23,942 nt of DNA from positions 1-23,942 of the forward strand of contig JAAZMQ010000156.1 in the NCBI GenBank assembly GCA_012798745.1, given 5' to 3'. Shown piece after piece: positions 1 to 7,626 of this stretch. A program made the position numbers and the translations under genes. The notes beneath the pieces are model-generated. The model saw nothing but the letters and a program-made list of their open reading frames with translations, ran no database searches and was not told where the DNA came from. Origin of the DNA: Bacteroidales bacterium. GTDB taxonomy: Bacteria; Bacteroidota; Bacteroidia; Bacteroidales; Dysgonomonadaceae. Position 1 is the first letter of the stretch; each line of letters starts with the position of its first letter.

Positions 1-611
1 AACGGGAAGCCGAAGCTCGCCGCCGTGCCGAAGAAGCAGAAAGAAAACGCGCTTTGGAAGCACAAAAAATGGAAGAGAGCCAAAAGAAACAAAAGCAAAT
101 AGCAAAAACACAAGATAAACAAGAGGAATCCAAATCGCCAATCCAAAAGGAATCGACCGAAGACGTATATGTTGCATCAGCCGAAACATTTAATCTTTCT
201 AAAAATTTTGCAGCCAATAAAGGAAGATTACCCATGCCGGTAACCGGAACTTCTACCATTGTATCGAATTTCGGCATTAACAAAAGCAGCGAATGGAATG
301 TATCTATCAACAGTAATGGAATTGATATCCAAGCACAACAAGGTGCTGTTATTCGCACCGTATTTGATGGAGAGGTTTCAAAAGTATTTTCTTTTCCCGG
401 TTCGAACACGTGTATGATTGTTCGCCATGGAGAATATTATACCTTCTATGCCAACATCATTGATCCCTCCGTAAAACAAGGAGATAAAGTAAAAACCGGG
501 CAAGCACTAGGAAAAATTTATACCGATCCCGATACAGGTCTTTCCACTATGCACTTCCAACTCTGGCAAAAAACCAACAAATTAAATCCCCAACCCTGGT
601 TGAGTCATTAA
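1..611 (+). CDS. EnvC-like murein hydrolase activator, LytM/M23 domain (5' end missing)
   Basis: The open frame runs in from the window edge (first full codon at base 3) and ends at TAA 609-611, so only the last 202 residues are present. The first ~60 residues are rich in Glu, Arg, Lys, Gln and Ala (REAEARRRAEEAERKR and onward), the end of a long coiled coil. The last ~125 residues form a LytM/M23 beta domain. Its zinc ligands are incomplete: the usual HxGxD reads SNGID, the usual YAHL reads YANI, and only the Asp and the last His (MHFQLW) remain. Coiled coil plus degenerate LytM is the layout of EnvC, which does not cut peptidoglycan itself but activates cell-separation amidases. By inference this protein acts in the periplasm at division. 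An active M23 peptidase is the alternative, made unlikely by the missing ligands. Confidence 0.8.
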   Translation, partial: REAEARRRAEEAERKRALEAQKMEESQKKQKQIAKTQDKQEESKSPIQKESTEDVYVASAETFNLSKNFAANKGRLPMPVTGTSTIVSNFGINKSSEWNVSINSNGIDIQAQQGAVIRTVFDGEVSKVFSFPGSNTCMIVRHGEYYTFYANIIDPSVKQGDKVKTGQALGKIYTDPDTGLSTMHFQLWQKTNKLNPQPWLSH

Positions 612-780
612 AATAATCCGACTAATAGCAGCCTCTTCTTGCTCAATATACTAAATCATTACAACTACAAACACACTTAACGATTAAGATAAACACCCCT
701 TACGACTGATATAAACAATTTCCATGAACGACATAAACAATCTCCATAAAAAAGGATAAAAAAATAGCATAAGTCAAATA

Positions 781-815
781 AAAAAAACCGCCATATAAAA
801 TATGGCGGTTTTTTT
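781..815. terminator. Bidirectional intrinsic terminator
   Basis: There is a perfect inverted repeat with a GC-rich core (ACCGCCATAT / ATATGGCGGT) and a 3-base loop AAA at 797-799. A run of seven A on the left and seven T on the right lets both strands form a hairpin followed by U. It lies between the 3' ends of the convergent envC-like (+) and ompA-like (-) genes and can serve both. Confidence 0.9.
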
Positions 816-853
816 ATTCCGGGAAAAATTCCCTTTCTTTTTCGAATTACCTA

Positions 854-1996
854 TTAATCGGTAAAAAAGATAGCTACACGGTTCCAGTCGTTTACCGGAT
901 AAGGTTGTTCTGTATCACCCTTCCAATCTACACTGATACGGCTGCTGTCGATTCCATACTCTTTAATCAATACGTCAGCTACAGCCTTAGCACGTTTTTC
1001 GGAAAGCTTCCAGTTATATTCAGGATAACCTGTCAGTTTGTCGGCATAACCAACAATCTTAACTTTAGCATCCGGATTTTGCTTCAGGTATTCGGCCGTA
1101 TTGTAAATGCTTACGTGCTGATGTCTGTCGATCTTATAAGAATCGATACGGAAGTATACTACGTTAGGAACATAAACTGTACCCACAGCCACTGGTTCTT
1201 CAATTTCGGGGCATTCCGGACACGATTCGGGTCGTTTGCTGAGTTCTTCGTTTTCGGCACGCAGTCTGTTGATTTGACTGTTCAAATCGTTAATAAGGCT
1301 GTAATCCATCAACTCAGCAGGTGTGAAGTCTTGTTTTCCACCCAAACCAAATTGAACGCCTGCCAATGCCGACAACATCGCATCATATTCCCAATCCCCG
1401 GCAGGAGTAGCGCTAAAATCGAAAGATTCCTGCATTAATCGGTAACCGATTTCAAGGAAAAGATTTACGTTTTTACCTACCCTGAAATTGTTGATAATAC
1501 CTCCATTTAAAGTCAACGACTGATTTTGTCTTTTAAACACAGGTTCGCCTTCAAATGGTCTTTCAAACCAATCTTTCATGCCATACATGTAACCAATACC
1601 CAGATAAGGCACGAAACTATAAACTCTATCCGGTTTGTAACCCATAATGGCGTTGGTCATGTTATACATGATTTCGCCATGACCACCGGCCCATTTCATT
1701 TTTACGTCATTCTTATAATCCGTTACGGGTTCTCCTAGATCAACAGCAAAACGCATACCCCAAATCGGAGAATTCCATCTTCCGAAAGTTATTTGACCCA
1801 TCCACCCGATCCGATCACCAAAATGACTAAAACCTTTCATATTGTAGGTGTTAATACCACCTCCCAATCCCATAAACCAGTTGTCGCTGGCCTTATTCTT
1901 CAGGTAAACAGTACCGTGAGAAACATTCTGAACTTCTTGAGCACTTATACAAAATGCTACAAGAGCAGAGATTAAAAGTAAACCAAACTTTTTCAT
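854..1996 (-). CDS. OmpA-family outer membrane porin-like protein
   Basis: The 380-residue protein starts with a signal peptide (MKKFGLLLISALVAFCISA, cleavage likely before Q20). Residues ~21-230 look like an eight-stranded outer-membrane beta barrel with alternating aromatic residues. A short coiled stretch (~233-255) and a Cys/Pro linker (CPECPEIEEP) follow. Residues ~275-380 are an OmpA peptidoglycan-binding domain with the expected Asp (GYADKLTG) and Arg (LSEKRA). This layout matches the Pgm6/Pgm7 proteins of Porphyromonas and related abundant porins that tie the outer membrane to the cell wall. It is transcribed alone, from a candidate promoter at 2242-2249 with a leader of roughly 240 bases, and ends at the bidirectional terminator. 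High confidence in family, moderate in the Pgm6/7 relationship. Confidence 0.93.
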   Translation of the reverse strand: MKKFGLLLISALVAFCISAQEVQNVSHGTVYLKNKASDNWFMGLGGGINTYNMKGFSHFGDRIGWMGQITFGRWNSPIWGMRFAVDLGEPVTDYKNDVKMKWAGGHGEIMYNMTNAIMGYKPDRVYSFVPYLGIGYMYGMKDWFERPFEGEPVFKRQNQSLTLNGGIINNFRVGKNVNLFLEIGYRLMQESFDFSATPAGDWEYDAMLSALAGVQFGLGGKQDFTPAELMDYSLINDLNSQINRLRAENEELSKRPESCPECPEIEEPVAVGTVYVPNVVYFRIDSYKIDRHQHVSIYNTAEYLKQNPDAKVKIVGYADKLTGYPEYNWKLSEKRAKAVADVLIKEYGIDSSRISVDWKGDTEQPYPVNDWNRVAIFFTD

Positions 1997-2199
1997 AAAT
2001 TTAAATTTTTAATTTAAACAATTAAATTCTTAATTCCCATAACTCGATATATTTTCGTTGGTGAAACCCTTTTAAAGTGGGTTCCCTTTATATTTGTTTC
2101 GATATATATAACATTTACCATTTTAAAATGTTCGATACTGTTAGAAAAATATGATAAATTTATATTTTCCGCTTCATCCCCATTCTTTCTATAATCCGA

Positions 2200-2230
2200 G
2201 TACTCATAAGAAACAACATCTTATGAGTAC
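2200..2230 (-). promoter_or_regulatory. 12-bp hairpin at the predicted 5' end of the ompA-like mRNA
   Basis: GTACTCATAAGA (2200-2211) and TCTTATGAGTAC (2219-2230) form a perfect 12-bp inverted repeat with a 7-base loop. On the minus strand it begins 11 bases after the -7 element TATCTTTG, so only a few unpaired bases would precede it in the transcript. It has no U-run, so it is not a terminator. A 5' stabilising stem, as known for E. coli ompA mRNA, is a reasonable inference. Confidence 0.6.
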
Positions 2231-2241
2231 CGAATATTATA

Positions 2242-2249
2242 CAAAGATA
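2242..2249 (-). promoter_or_regulatory. Candidate -7 promoter element of the ompA-like gene
   Basis: The minus strand reads TATCTTTG, a full match to the Bacteroides -7 consensus TAnnTTTG. No good TTTG is seen at the -33 position (TTTA at 2265-2268 is the nearest and is slightly too close). The start of transcription would be near 2234-2237. The rest of the 1997-2363 gap is AT-rich leader sequence plus the rpoD terminator. Confidence 0.6.
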
Positions 2250-2281
2250 AAATTAAATTTCATGTAAATAATATTTTTAGT

Positions 2282-2311
2282 AAAAAAAAACGCTTAAAAT
2301 CATATTTTAAG
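2282..2311 (-). terminator. Intrinsic terminator of rpoD
   Basis: On the minus strand CTTAAAAT-ATG-ATTTTAAG forms an 8-bp stem (2293-2311) followed by CG and a run of nine T (2282-2290). It lies about 50 bases past the rpoD stop codon and just upstream of the ompA promoter region. The stem is AT-rich but the U-run is long. Confidence 0.75.
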
Positions 2312-2363
2312 GGATCTTATTCTGTAATTCTAAATATTATTTACATTTTTATGTTATTTTTAA

Positions 2364-3224
2364 CTACCCTAAATAGCTTTTTAGCAATTTACATCTGGAA
2401 TCTTGGCGTAGTCTCCGGATTGCCTTTTCTTTAATTTGACGAACTCTCTCTCTTGTTAATTGAAACTTATCTCCGATTTCTTCAAGTGTCATTTCTTGAC
2501 AACCAATACCGAAGAACATTTTAATAATGTCGCTTTCTCGTTCCGTTAAGGTCGATAAGGCACGTTCTATTTCTTTTTGAAGAGATTCTCTCATCAAAGT
2601 TTCATCGGCAGCCGGCGCTTCATCGTTTACCAATACATCCAGCAAACTGTTATCTTCACCTTCCACAAAAGGTGCATCCATAGATACATGTCGTCCTGAC
2701 ACTTTCAATGAATCAGAAACTTTCTCGACAGGTACATCCAATTCTTCTGCAAGCTCTTCAGCAGAAGGACGTCGCTCGTTTTCTTGTTCAAATTTTTGAA
2801 ATGCCTTATTTATTTTGTTTAGTGAACCTACCTGATTGAGAGGCAACCTTACGATTCTCGACTGTTCTGCCAAAGCCTGCAAGATGGATTGTCGGATCCA
2901 CCATACAGCATAACTGATAAATTTGAACCCTCGGGTTTCATCAAATTTTTCGGCAGCTTTTATTAAGCCCAAGTTACCTTCATTAATCAGGTCCGGAAGA
3001 CTCAATCCTTGATTTTGATATTGTTTGGCAACCGATACAACAAAACGAAGATTGGCACGGGTTAGTTTGTCCAATGCCTCTCTGTCGCCCTTCTTAATCG
3101 CTTGAGCCAACTCAACCTCTTCTTCAACAGTAATCAAATCTTCTCTTCCAATCTCTTGAAGATATTTGTCAAGAGAAGCGCTTTCTCTATTTGTTATTGA
3201 TTTTGTAATCTTTAATTGTCTCAT
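2364..3224 (-). CDS. rpoD: Primary sigma factor of Bacteroidota type (RpoD/SigA)
   Basis: The 286-residue protein lacks region 1.1 and has region 1.2 near the N-terminus (SLDKYLQEIGR, ~17-27). Region 2 spans ~53-115 and includes the core-binding and -10 recognition helices (DLINEGNLGLIKA; KFISYAVWWIRQSI). Region 3 follows (~118-195) and region 4 ends in the helix-turn-helix LTRERVRQIKEKAIRRLR (~257-274). Length and layout match the main sigma factor of Bacteroides (sigma-ABfr), which directs RNA polymerase to TTTG / TAnnTTTG promoters such as those seen across this window. It stands alone with its own terminator. No clear promoter match is visible in the 189-base gap upstream. Confidence 0.95.
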   Translation of the reverse strand: MRQLKITKSITNRESASLDKYLQEIGREDLITVEEEVELAQAIKKGDREALDKLTRANLRFVVSVAKQYQNQGLSLPDLINEGNLGLIKAAEKFDETRGFKFISYAVWWIRQSILQALAEQSRIVRLPLNQVGSLNKINKAFQKFEQENERRPSAEELAEELDVPVEKVSDSLKVSGRHVSMDAPFVEGEDNSLLDVLVNDEAPAADETLMRESLQKEIERALSTLTERESDIIKMFFGIGCQEMTLEEIGDKFQLTRERVRQIKEKAIRRLRQDSRCKLLKSYLG

Positions 3225-3369
3225 TCTCTAGCTATCCTATTTATTTTAAATTGAAAATTAAAAAAACAAACTGTTATAGTATATATAATTAGTGAATTTA
3301 TATTTTCTAAAACCATAACAAAGGATACAGCTTAATACTGAATCCTTCGTTATTATCAACACTTTTAGC

Positions 3370-3392
3370 CGCTTTTTGTTTCACAAAAAGCG
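3370..3392 (-). terminator. Hairpin downstream of degQ, possible terminator
   Basis: CGCTTTTTGT and ACAAAAAGCG make a perfect 10-bp stem with a 3-base loop, 21 bases past the degQ stop codon. A second imperfect hairpin (AAGGATACAG / CTGAATCCTT, 3321-3346) follows about 25 bases later. Neither has a clean U-run, so termination is plausible but not certain; either may instead be part of the rpoD leader. Confidence 0.45.
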
Positions 3393-3413
3393 CAAATTCA
3401 CCTATTGTCTCCC

Positions 3414-4922
3414 TTATTTTTTAGATAAATCGATTGCAATGTATTGAGTTCTGCCATTGGGTGGGTAAAACCCGGCTATCAAAATCACCTTATCTTCATC
3501 AGCGCCTCGTGCGGCAACAGATGCAACAATTTCGGCAACATCATCTTCGCTGTCCACAGGTAGATTATTTATCCTCATAATGATAAATCCTTTCCTGATA
3601 CCTTCTTTGGAGAATAATCCGTCTTTTGTTACATTCGAAACCTCAACGCCACTTCGTATTCCCAATCGCCTTTTTTGCTCATCGGGAATTTTTTTGAATT
3701 CGGCACCCAACATTTTCAAGGCATCGGGTCTTTTGATAATCTCGGTACTTCCCTGCATGTTGATTAATTCTACTACGAAGGTTTTTTCGGTACCATTTCT
3801 ATCAACCGTTACCTTTACTTTGTCTCCGGGTCTGTATCGACTTAACTGATTTTGCAACTCGGCAAAATTTTTAACGGGTACGTTATTTATTGCTTTAATA
3901 ATATCACCTTTTTCTATACCGGCAGCTTTGGCAGGACTTCTATCCGAAAAATCCTCGACCATTACACCTTGTATTTTTGCCAATTCGCTTGCCCTCTTGG
4001 GGTCATATCTTTTCAGATATTCGATATTGGGAACCTGAATTCCAAGGACAGCACGCTGTACAACTCCATATTCTTTAAGGTCGGCAGCCACTTTCCCTGC
4101 TATAGAGATGGGAATAGCAAACGCATAACCCGTAAAATTCCCGGTTTCGGAATAAATAGCAGTATTAATACCTACCAGTTCTCCCTTGACATTTATCAAT
4201 GCTCCTCCACTATTGCCGGGATTTACTGCTGCATCGACCTGAATAAACGATTGTAGGCCCATATTTTCACCCACAATATTGGTTCTGTTTTTTGCACTTA
4301 CGATACCGGCTGTAACGGTTGAAGTCAGATTAAACGGATTACCTATGGCTAAAACCCATTCGCCCACTCTTAGTGCGTCGGAATTCCCGAAAGGAATATA
4401 GGAAAAATTATCGCCGTCAATTTTCAATAGCGCGATATCCGATTGTGAATCGGTACCGACTACTTTAGCAGTAAACTCACGATCGTCATTTAATGTTACA
4501 GAAACTTCCCTTGCATCTTGAATTACGTGATTATTGGTAATAATATAGCCATCTTTCGAAATAATCACTCCCGATCCGTAACCCACTACTTCGCGTGGTA
4601 TTACCCTTTGGCCAAAACCAAAAAAGAAATCGAAAGGATCGATTATCACTTGCTCACGTACCGCTTTAGTCTTTACGTGAACAACACCATGAACAGCCTT
4701 TTCGGCGGCTTCCGTAAAATCGAAATATCCCTGAGATGCAGTTAAATTGGTTAGAATAACATTTTTATCTTGTTCAAAAGAACCGGCATACTCTCCCACA
4801 TTCCCCGAAAGGGTTCTATTCTTTTTTTTGTTTATCTGATCATAACCAAACATTGTTATAACAGAACTAACAACGGCAATTAAAATAATGCCCAATACAC
4901 TTTTGGTACGATTTGCATTCAT
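3414..4922 (-). CDS. degQ: Do/DegP-family periplasmic serine endopeptidase
   Basis: The 502-residue protein has an N-terminal hydrophobic segment (~8-26) acting as signal or anchor. A trypsin-like domain carries the full triad: His132 (TNNHVI), Asp162 (SDIALL) and Ser238 (GNSGGAL). Two PDZ domains follow (~285-385 and ~400-495). This is the standard layout of the DegP/DegQ/HtrA proteases that degrade or refold damaged envelope proteins. A stretch rich in Phe and Gly (DPFDFFFGFGQR, ~95-106) corresponds to the LA loop region that regulates assembly of this family. A -7 match (TATCTTTG) lies about 54 bases upstream of the start. Whether DegP- or DegQ-like cannot be told from sequence alone. Confidence 0.95.
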   Translation of the reverse strand: MNANRTKSVLGIILIAVVSSVITMFGYDQINKKKNRTLSGNVGEYAGSFEQDKNVILTNLTASQGYFDFTEAAEKAVHGVVHVKTKAVREQVIIDPFDFFFGFGQRVIPREVVGYGSGVIISKDGYIITNNHVIQDAREVSVTLNDDREFTAKVVGTDSQSDIALLKIDGDNFSYIPFGNSDALRVGEWVLAIGNPFNLTSTVTAGIVSAKNRTNIVGENMGLQSFIQVDAAVNPGNSGGALINVKGELVGINTAIYSETGNFTGYAFAIPISIAGKVAADLKEYGVVQRAVLGIQVPNIEYLKRYDPKRASELAKIQGVMVEDFSDRSPAKAAGIEKGDIIKAINNVPVKNFAELQNQLSRYRPGDKVKVTVDRNGTEKTFVVELINMQGSTEIIKRPDALKMLGAEFKKIPDEQKRRLGIRSGVEVSNVTKDGLFSKEGIRKGFIIMRINNLPVDSEDDVAEIVASVAARGADEDKVILIAGFYPPNGRTQYIAIDLSKK

Positions 4923-4975
4923 ATCTTTTATTTTTAATTGGTGTTCTTTTTCTCTCCTTGCTCCATTTTAGCACT

Positions 4976-4983
4976 CAAAGATA
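4976..4983 (-). promoter_or_regulatory. Candidate -7 promoter element of degQ
   Basis: The minus strand reads TATCTTTG, a full match to TAnnTTTG, placing the transcript start about 45 bases before the degQ ATG. No TTTG is visible at the -33 position. Confidence 0.5.
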
Positions 4984-5093
4984 AGAACAAAAAATATACA
5001 TTATTCCGGCTTATCTCATTGTTTTTAACACTTTTAACCAAATACACATACCCTTAACCCGCTTTAACCGACATTTTAAATAAGTCAAGGTTT

Positions 5094-5112
5094 AAATGAC
5101 ACATTGTCATTT
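5094..5112. repeat. Perfect 8-bp hairpin downstream of the glycosyltransferase gene
   Basis: AAATGACA and TGTCATTT flank a 3-base loop (CAT), 44 bases past the stop codon of the glycosyltransferase gene. No U-run follows on the minus strand, so it is only a weak terminator candidate. It could instead protect the 3' end of the lysA-glycosyltransferase mRNA. Confidence 0.4.
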
Positions 5113-5156
5113 TCTTATATTTAACGTATTTCCGGCCATTTTGTTTATTCAATATA

Positions 5157-6332
5157 TCATCTAAATTTATTTCTTTTTTTATTGGCATATTTCTTAAATC
5201 TAAAATTGTTGATAGCTTGAAATATATCCAGAAAGATAAGATCAGCATAAAATTTATCCCCACCAAAGAGGTTGCTATTTCGGTTTATGATAATCAACTG
5301 GAAACAGTATCTTATAACAAACAAGACAATCGCTATGGCAAGCAAAATATAATTGGCATTGAATATCCCCCAACCAACAGCACAAATAAAAGAAAGATAA
5401 AAACCATATTTGGACAAGGTTTCCAATCCAAAAATAGAAGGATGAAAGTTTTGATAAAATTGTTTTGTATGCAAATATTTCGATTTTAACGCCCGCCAAA
5501 CGGAAAAACTAGTCACAACGTCGCTCCTCGTCATACTTTCGGGCGAAATAACAACTCCTGTATTTTTACCGTTCGCTATTTTATTAACATACAGATCATC
5601 TTCTCCGTCTTCAAAGTTCAAAATCGATGAGAATCCCTTTTGTTTGAAAAATAAATCCCTTGTATACGCCATATTCATTCCGGTACCCATAAACGGCCGA
5701 CGAACAATGGCCATTGATAAATATTTTATTCCTTGCATAAGATTATCGTAGAGAATAAACCTACGCATAAAAACATTTTTCGGAATATTAAAGATACAAA
5801 AGCCAAGAACGATTTCTTTTCCATTAACAAATTCTTTTGCAAATTCTTTAATCCATTGGTCGGAAATGGGTTTGCAATAAGGTTCCGTAAAAAGCAGAAC
5901 ATTATTTTTAGCAGCCTTTATCCCCAGAGTGAGTGCCAGCTTTTTTTCATTCCATTCTTCGGCTTCTTGCGGAATATAGGTATGGTAGAGATTATCGTAC
6001 GTCTGCTCCAAACGTTTTAAAACCATATCGGTTTCATCGGTCGAACCCATGTTCACGACAATTACCTCAAAATCGGGATAATCTTGATTGAGAATAGCAG
6101 GAAGATGCTTTGCCAGATTTTCCGATTCGTTTTTGGAAGCAATAATTACAGAAACCGGAGGCAAATCATCATCGGGAACAACTACATCCTCTTTTTTTAA
6201 AAGATAAGAATAGGGTTTCTTGTACAGAAAAAAATAAAAAAGAAACTGAATAATAAAAAATAGCAAAAGAGCAGCAATGATAACCCAATCGGTGATGGAG
6301 AAATTGAACATCAACGATAACGAAAAATTCAT
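5157..6332 (-). CDS. Membrane-anchored family 2 glycosyltransferase, atypical nucleotide site
   Basis: The gene encodes 391 residues from ATG at 6330-6332. A GTG at 6336-6338, directly behind the lysA stop codon, would add two residues; I chose ATG as the commoner start. A membrane helix (~16-38) precedes a GT-A domain (PPVSVIIASKNE, ~58-69), and a pair of hydrophobic helices lies near ~315-360, so the catalytic domain faces the cytoplasm. The catalytic-base motif region EDGEDD is present. Two usual nucleotide/metal sites are changed: the NDGSTD-type motif reads NMGSTD and the DAD motif reads TEPYC (~149-153). It is translationally close to lysA, so the two are probably co-transcribed. The sugar and acceptor are unknown. 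Confidence 0.82.
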   Translation of the reverse strand: MNFSLSLMFNFSITDWVIIAALLLFFIIQFLFYFFLYKKPYSYLLKKEDVVVPDDDLPPVSVIIASKNESENLAKHLPAILNQDYPDFEVIVVNMGSTDETDMVLKRLEQTYDNLYHTYIPQEAEEWNEKKLALTLGIKAAKNNVLLFTEPYCKPISDQWIKEFAKEFVNGKEIVLGFCIFNIPKNVFMRRFILYDNLMQGIKYLSMAIVRRPFMGTGMNMAYTRDLFFKQKGFSSILNFEDGEDDLYVNKIANGKNTGVVISPESMTRSDVVTSFSVWRALKSKYLHTKQFYQNFHPSIFGLETLSKYGFYLSFICAVGWGIFNANYILLAIAIVLFVIRYCFQLIIINRNSNLFGGDKFYADLIFLDIFQAINNFRFKKYANKKRNKFR

Positions 6333-6338
6333 ATTCAC

Positions 6339-7496
6339 TTAAATTTGATCCGAAAAATACGATTTTGGCAATTCTCTGCAATTATATTGTGATGCCATTA
6401 CTTCGCCATAAGCTCCGGCTGAACGAATGGCAATCAGATCGCCACGTTTTGATCGGTTGATTTCCATATTTTTGGCAAAAGTATCGCTCGACTCGCAAAT
6501 AGGACCAACCACATCATAGCGAGTCAGTTCTTCTTCTGAACTCATATTTTCAATATGATGAAACGCCTGGTATAAAGCCGGACGAATAAGATCGGTCATA
6601 CCGGCATCTATAATGAGAAACTTTTTGCTGATCCCTTCTTTTACATATATAGTTCGTGCAATAAGCGAGCCACAAGGAGCAACCACCGATCTTCCCGGTT
6701 CAAAATGAATAGATTGGTCATCATTTAACTTCATATGCTTATCAAAAAGGCTGAAATACGATTCAAAATTGGCTACGGGACAATGATTCGGGTGCATATA
6801 GTTAATGCCTAATCCGCCGCCCACATTAATAAGTTGGAGACGCGCACCTCGGTTTTCGAACCAATTTTTCCATTCCATAGCCCGCACACACAAATTTTCG
6901 AAAGCACACAGATCCGTGATTTGCGATCCAATATGAAAATGAATTCCGATCAGTTCGAGATGCGATGCTCTGGCAATAAAATTCAGCGCTTTCGGCAAAT
7001 CTTGTTCATTCAATCCAAATTTGTTTTCATTTAAACCGGTGGTAATGTATTCGTGCGTATGAGCGTCTATATTGGGATTGATACGCAAAGCGATGCGTGC
7101 TTGTTTCCTTTTCTTTGAAGCCAATTCTTCAATGGTTTCCATTTCGGGCAACGATTCTACATTGAAACAAAAGATATCGTTATCCAAAGCCAAATTAATC
7201 TCTTTATCGGTTTTTCCGACACCCGCAAAAACAATCTTCGACGGAGAAAATCCGCATTCAACAGCCCGAAGAATTTCGTTTCCGCTTACACAGTCGGCCC
7301 CAAAGCCATAAGAGGAAATCTCCCTCAAAATACGGGGATTGGCATTTGCTTTGACGGCATAATGAATATGATAATTTTTCCCTTGGGTTTCTTTTTTTAT
7401 GATATCCAGGGTTTGCCGAAGCAAATCGATGTCGTAATAATAGAAAGGGGTTTCAAGAGCACGAAACTTCTCGACCGGAAATTGACCTTTAATCAT
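6339..7496 (-). CDS. lysA: Diaminopimelate decarboxylase
   Basis: This 385-residue PLP enzyme makes L-lysine from meso-diaminopimelate, the last step of the lysine pathway. The PLP lysine is Lys49 in HYAVKANANP. Further family motifs are HFHIGSQ (~186-192), the glycine-rich NVGGGLG (~224-230), EPGR (~266-269) and the active-site Cys334-Glu335 in GPICES. Length and motifs are those of complete bacterial LysA enzymes. A fold-type III ornithine/arginine decarboxylase is the alternative but fits the CES motif less well. It is the first gene of a pair with the glycosyltransferase; the partner aspartokinase gene often found nearby is not here. Confidence 0.95.
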   Translation of the reverse strand: MIKGQFPVEKFRALETPFYYYDIDLLRQTLDIIKKETQGKNYHIHYAVKANANPRILREISSYGFGADCVSGNEILRAVECGFSPSKIVFAGVGKTDKEINLALDNDIFCFNVESLPEMETIEELASKKRKQARIALRINPNIDAHTHEYITTGLNENKFGLNEQDLPKALNFIARASHLELIGIHFHIGSQITDLCAFENLCVRAMEWKNWFENRGARLQLINVGGGLGINYMHPNHCPVANFESYFSLFDKHMKLNDDQSIHFEPGRSVVAPCGSLIARTIYVKEGISKKFLIIDAGMTDLIRPALYQAFHHIENMSSEEELTRYDVVGPICESSDTFAKNMEINRSKRGDLIAIRSAGAYGEVMASQYNCRELPKSYFSDQI

Positions 7497-7583
7497 TTTT
7501 TTAGCGTATTATAATGAATGGATAAATAACCTTCTTGTTGGCATGTATTACGGAAAAACTTGCGAACACTTCTCTTCAAGATG

Positions 7584-7591
7584 CAAAAGTA
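7584..7591 (-). promoter_or_regulatory. Candidate -7 promoter element of lysA
   Basis: The minus strand reads TACTTTTG, matching TAnnTTTG. TTTA lies 19 bases further upstream (7611-7614), a one-base deviation from TTTG at the right distance. The leader would be about 80 bases. Confidence 0.5.
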
Positions 7592-7626
7592 CTATTTTTT
7601 CAGGTAACTTTAAATGAAAAGTCTTT

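Noticed and set aside
711..753. Two copies of ATAAACAATYTCCAT as a possible repeat array
   Set aside because: Only two short imperfect copies in AT-rich sequence; no array, no spacer pattern.
2041..2132. Small hairpins (AACCC/GGGTT, AACATTT/AAATGTT) in the ompA leader
   Set aside because: Short stems in AT-rich sequence that are expected by chance; noted but not counted as a structured RNA.
3319..3327. TATCCTTTG as an rpoD promoter
   Set aside because: The spacing inside the -7 element is three bases instead of two and there is no -33 box.
5054..5266. 70-codon minus-strand frame at the end of the glycosyltransferase gene
   Set aside because: It mostly overlaps the real gene in another frame and has no family features.
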